NCBI GenBank assembly: GCA_038093975.1
Contig: JBBPTG010000346.1
Span: 1-21,940 of the forward strand
DNA: 21,940 nucleotides
Direction: 5' to 3'
Source: Chalciporus piperatus
Lineage: Eukaryota; Basidiomycota; Agaricomycetes; Boletales; Boletaceae
In this document: one piece after another, positions 18,757-21,940 of the stretch
Numbering within the stretch: the stretch's first letter is position 1
How the letters are laid out: each line of letters opens with the position of its first letter
Made by a program: the position numbers and the translations under genes
The notes under the pieces: generated by a model
The model's input: only the letters and a program-made list of their open reading frames with translations
Told to the model about the DNA's origin: nothing
Databases searched by the model: none

Positions 18757-19441
18757 ATGCGTGCGACGTCTTCCAACACATCGGCGGCCCCCATTGCCCC
18801 TCCTGCTCCTGCCTCAACCACCTCCTTCTCCCCATCTCTGGCCCCATCTAACCTAGCAATTGCACGGTCACGCATGGATGCCAGAATGATCAGAACGCTG
18901 TCTGGCGGAGATTCACCATCACCGTATATTTCCACCGAGGTATCCCACAATGCCAGCGAGGACATTGAGATGGAGGAACCAGAGCCTCCCGTGAAACGAG
19001 AGGACTCAGCAGAACCAATGAATCTGATGGAGGGCATAGATGGCCTCACCCTGGAGGAGAACTCGGAGGACCATCCCTTCAACAGTGAGTCATTATCTAT
19101 TCTTCAGATGTTCCATTGACCCAATGAGTGCACTAGACTATAATCGCCACATGGATTCCAAACACCGTACACGACGCTTATCGTAATCTGCACACAGGAT
19201 CGGCACATATAGGCCGATGACCTCTCAAGCGGTAAGCCAGCAGTGGTTAGCATGTTGCCAATGCTGATATCGTTCCCAGGACATCGACGCCATATGGTTC
19301 ATGGCCCAAGCACAGAGAGGCATCCATGGGAAAGAATGGGGTCAAATGATTGCTGTGGCAAGCAAGGAGGAGGATATCAGGAATGCCCTTTCCCATGGAA
19401 TCGCGGTCTTTGCACCAACCTCCATCGATGAAGGAGACTGA
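18757..19441 (+). CDS. Short spacer gene of unknown family
   Basis: Exon 1 starts at ATG 18757 (MRATSSNTSAAPIAPPAPAS); the frame is open upstream to ~18640, so an earlier start is possible. It has a Ser/Ala/Pro-rich N-terminus and an acidic middle (EDIEMEEPEPPVKREDSAEP), ending at a clear donor at 19085. A later exon, 19281-19441, follows an acceptor (cgttcccag) and encodes DIDAIWFMAQAQRGIHGKEW then KEEDIRNALSHGIAVFAPTS and a stop. A linking exon with MTSQA (~19216-19231) is likely, but its phase with exon 1 does not fit cleanly, so a lesion or misplaced junction is possible. The family is not recognised. It sits between blocks A and B. Confidence 0.45.
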
Positions 19442-19446
19442 ATGGA

Positions 19447-19740
19447 GTTCTCATTAGAGGGTATTGCAGCACATCGACCATGGCTCGATCAGTCCGTCGT
19501 TTGGCAAGGTATATAGAGCATGTGCTCGGGCATAATGTGTCCACTCAGTGCATTTCCGATGCCAATATACGGGCGCAGCTCATGAATAACAAGGCGGACA
19601 GCACTGACTGGAACTCACAGCTTCTGTGGGGTACGCTGCGGGAATCGTGCTCAAACCCTATGCCAGATGTTCCACCAGTAGTGAGGTATGTTCCAGTCAC
19701 CTGGGAGCATATGGTCACGGTTGTGGCTAACTCACATTGA
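19447..19740 (+). CDS. Small open frame running into block B, unknown
   Basis: The frame has ATG at 19480 and 86 codons with plausible composition (MARSVRRLARYIEHVLGHN, then TDWNSQLLWGTLRESC, then RYVPVTWEHMVTVVANSH). It is open upstream to ~19425. Its stop (19738-19740) lies inside block B. It may be a further exon of the preceding gene or a separate remnant. No family was recognised. Confidence 0.35.
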   Translation, partial: VLIRGYCSTSTMARSVRRLARYIEHVLGHNVSTQCISDANIRAQLMNNKADSTDWNSQLLWGTLRESCSNPMPDVPPVVRYVPVTWEHMVTVVANSH

Positions 19741-19822
19741 ACTCTAGTGCAAGCTCCCAATAGAGTCTTGAGTCGACCCAGCAACCCCCACAAGTCCTTG
19801 GCTGCAACACACTGTCCTTCAG
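19727..19822 (+). repeat. Block B (diverged spacer copy)
   Basis: This aligns with 21076-21182 in the same orientation, with scattered substitutions and a short deletion. It starts with an ACTCACATTGAACTCTAG motif and ends with tggctgcaacaca-ctgtcctt just before the right arm edge at 19825. Confidence 0.8.
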
Positions 19823-19824
19823 CA

Positions 19825-20754
19825 AATAAGTGATATGTTTGAATGTTGACTGTGATGAGGTGAATCATAGATTTCATCGCCATGCTGTTGCTGTATGTCT
19901 TCTGGATCCAATGCTTCCCACTGCTCAACCGGAATCAAGCTGAATTATGAAAGATATTAGTCAGATCTTGTGAAATGCAATTGCTACTCACTGAATATAT
20001 GTAGCCAGCGCAACTGCCATTGAACGAATATTCCCATATTGATCTTTGCCAGTGCTGTTCTTCTTCAGCTAATGTTTGCCTTTGACATATCCTTCGATTT
20101 TGCCGGTACTTCACAGCGATGATGATGGGAACATTGTCCACCAAGAACATGTCTTTCCATTCGTCAATATGTTTGGCTCTTCTTTCGCGAATATAATCAC
20201 GATGGATGTATGCAGTACTTGAACATCTTGGTATTTTATGTCATGTACAGGCTTTGTCGAATTGTACGCTTCTCCTCTAGCAAAATTGCGTCAGCTGAAT
20301 GCTGGGTGAATATTTGACGGAGTCGCAGATAAAACACGCAGATGCACATATTGTTCATCTGCGCATTTTTTTTTGTTATTTTGCAGAATATTGGTGATTC
20401 ATTGGATGTTCTCCGTCGTCAAGTTGTCTGGGGTCTTGTTGCGGATGTGAATGTCCCTGAAGCCACATTTGGCTAGAAGTGTGGCTAGATGCAATAGTGT
20501 CGCTCGACCATGCAGGTATGTGGGACTGGTATATGCTTCATGTTCGAATTCTCATCATGTCTCAAGTCTACATCGTCAGTGGGTGCAAGTGATTCAGGTA
20601 AGCTGAGCTCAGACCAGGTGACATGATATGTCTTGTCCAGAAATTCTCGCATCTCCTGGGTCATCTCTTGGTCTTTGAAGGCTTGCTCATGGTGAAAATA
20701 TTCTGCTACATAAGCAGCTCTCACTTCATTATCCTTGAGACCCAGTCCAATATG
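19825..20754 (-). pseudogene. Ankyrin-like, multi-exon gene remnant (right arm)
   Basis: Mirror copy of 16869-17798 with the same frames, stops and intron (19991-19921). Beyond the arm edge the two copies continue into different sequence: the left copy reads on as DTEEIEVPIFDEDGDRIPQR, whereas this one runs into AEGQCVAAKDLWGLLG, an antisense reading of an unrelated block. So at least one copy is cut at the breakpoint. Confidence 0.4.
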
Positions 20755-20982
20755 TTGCTTTGGTGATTCCCCAACTTACCTTTTCCTACTCACTTACTTT
20801 CCTTTGACTCATACAGCGCTACCTAGCACTAGGTAAAATGACCTGAGGAATCGATCTAGATAGGCTAGAAGTTGAATGGAGGCTACCAACTTGGTTCATT
20901 ACCTAGTGTTGTTCGCTTCGCTCTGCACTAGCAGAGCTTTACCTTAGACTTGTTTGGCGCTTCCTTGTTTACCTTGAAGCGC
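20755..20982 (-). repeat. Structured block A (right arm copy)
   Basis: Mirror of 16641-16868. The GCTCTGC-type hairpin is at 20920-20937, and the 54-bp central segment is at 20829-20882. Confidence 0.85.
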
Positions 20983-21075
20983 ACACTCCTCCAGAGTCCA
21001 TTGTAGCTAACCTTCAGTTACTCGCATTGGACTCTAGGTACTGTTATCTATTTCTTCACTCAAATATATCACAGT

Positions 21076-21182
21076 CACTCACATTGGACTCTAGTCCAAG
21101 CCTCCAATAGCCTCTTGACTCGACCTAGCAACTGGCTAGTCCACCCCTGCAAGTTTTTGGCTGCAACACAACTGCCCTTCCA
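21076..21182 (+). repeat. Block B (right arm copy)
   Basis: It begins with ACTCACATTGGACTCTAG (about 21079). A second, near-identical motif, ACTCGCATTGGACTCTAG, lies just before it (about 21022). It precedes the acidic small gene. Confidence 0.75.
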
Positions 21183-21199
21183 ATCATCCTGATTGTTGA

Positions 21200-21661
21200 T
21201 TCCATTGTCATCTACACCTTCTACTGCGTCTATCCGGCCCATCTTCGTGCCCACTGGTCGAGCCTATCGCTCCCAATGCCCCCATCTTCCATATCATCCC
21301 CTATTCCCAACATCAACCCATATCTTCCTATCCAGCTGGTCAATCCATCTCCCACCTCTACATTGATCATTATGCCATCACTCATAACATTTATCCCTTG
21401 CATCTTCGCAACCTCAGTGACACTGAGCTGGTGAAATGGTTGGGTTACTCAGAGTACAAGCAGTCCGAGGTCGAATTGGAAGTCAGGGCATTGGTGAAAG
21501 AGTGGCTCAATAATAACCTGCAGAAACTGCCAGAAGATGGGATGGATGAGGATGAGGATGAGGAGAGAATATATGGATATGAATATCAACTAGCTATGAT
21601 TTGTGTAGTGCCTATATACTTAGTACACATGTGTAGTAAAATGTCTCGTCAAAATCAATGA
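21200..21661 (+). CDS. Acidic small protein of unknown family (right arm copy)
   Basis: Exact mirror of 16423-15962 in the left arm, with the same open frame and the same stop (21659-21661). An in-frame TGA at 21197-21199 bounds it upstream. No ATG start is seen. Both copies share the same missing-start feature, so either the true start is in another exon or the state predates the duplication. Confidence 0.4.
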   Translation, partial: FHCHLHLLLRLSGPSSCPLVEPIAPNAPIFHIIPYSQHQPISSYPAGQSISHLYIDHYAITHNIYPLHLRNLSDTELVKWLGYSEYKQSEVELEVRALVKEWLNNNLQKLPEDGMDEDEDEERIYGYEYQLAMICVVPIYLVHMCSKMSRQNQ

Positions 21662-21940
21662 AATTTAACACTCAAACAGGTTAAATTGATGATGAAACAG
21701 AAGATATTGAGTAAGTCCAAGATCATGTTGTCATTGTGGTCGAAATTAATGTCGATCCATCCTGTCCGCCATGGAATTTAGTGCATGTGTGGACTAAATT
21801 GTGTAATCAAAAAAAAAACTGACTTCTTATGCTCCAAGGAGATGGATTAATGAATGGGCAATAAATTTCGAGCACCCCACAGGATGGCTTGGTGTCAGAA
21901 TGAAGAAGATTGAGTGAGCCCAATGTTGTAGTGTAGCTTT

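Larger units (their letters stand above)
19825..21940. repeat. Right arm of large inverted repeat (runs off window)
   Basis: Reverse complement of 15683-17798. It starts sharply at 19825 and continues to the last base of the window, so the repeat is longer than what is seen. The spacer between the arms is 17799-19824 (2026 bp). Confidence 0.96.

Noticed and set aside
15683..21940. Telomere, rDNA or origin palindrome
   Set aside because: No telomere-type repeat, no rRNA sequence and no AT-rich origin-like centre; the content is gene-like.

Overview
The window looks like repeat-rich nuclear DNA of a basidiomycete fungus, probably an agaricomycete. The signs are short GT-AG introns (about 40-80 bp), Kyakuja-Dileera-Zisupton (KDZ) transposases with a CxC2-type cysteine cluster, solo LTRs with 5-bp target duplications, and low-complexity hypothetical proteins. 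There is no bacterial-style operon, CRISPR array, rRNA or convincing tRNA. No ordinary housekeeping gene was recognised.

Region 1 (1-7140) is a KDZ transposon neighbourhood. The left edge holds the C-terminal end of a putative 2-oxoglutarate/Fe(II) dioxygenase, possibly TET/JBP-like. It ends one base from the convergent end of a KDZ transposase gene on the minus strand (4151-237). I can rebuild ten exons for that gene with every junction in phase. A complete solo LTR sits inside one of its introns, and two stop codons cut off the last fifth. A divergent gene (4620-7140) encodes a lysine-rich protein with a Lys-Pro repeat and an AT-hook-like tail. It also carries two internal stops and an apparently mutated splice donor.

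Region 2 (7141-12330) is a mosaic. It holds a 5'-truncated Ala/Pro-rich gene, a 175-bp KDZ fragment fused to a truncated LTR, an AT-rich stretch with small inverted repeats, and a second, decayed KDZ transposase (plus strand) split by another solo LTR with an AAAGC target duplication. The two KDZ copies were hit by LTRs in nearly the same part of the gene.

Region 3 (12330-15680) has two minus-strand paralogues of a fungal Zn2Cys6-like cysteine-cluster protein. One is nearly intact with an apparent one-base frameshift, the other is broken. Further left-over coding pieces follow.

Region 4 (15683-21940) is a large inverted repeat. Two arms of at least 2116 bp show no difference in any stretch I compared and are separated by a 2026-bp spacer. 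The right arm runs off the window. Each arm holds two divergent gene-like segments around a structured intergenic block. Diverged pieces of that block recur in the spacer around an unrelated short gene, one of them with a 54-bp segment flipped. Most genes here appear to be transposon genes or their cargo.
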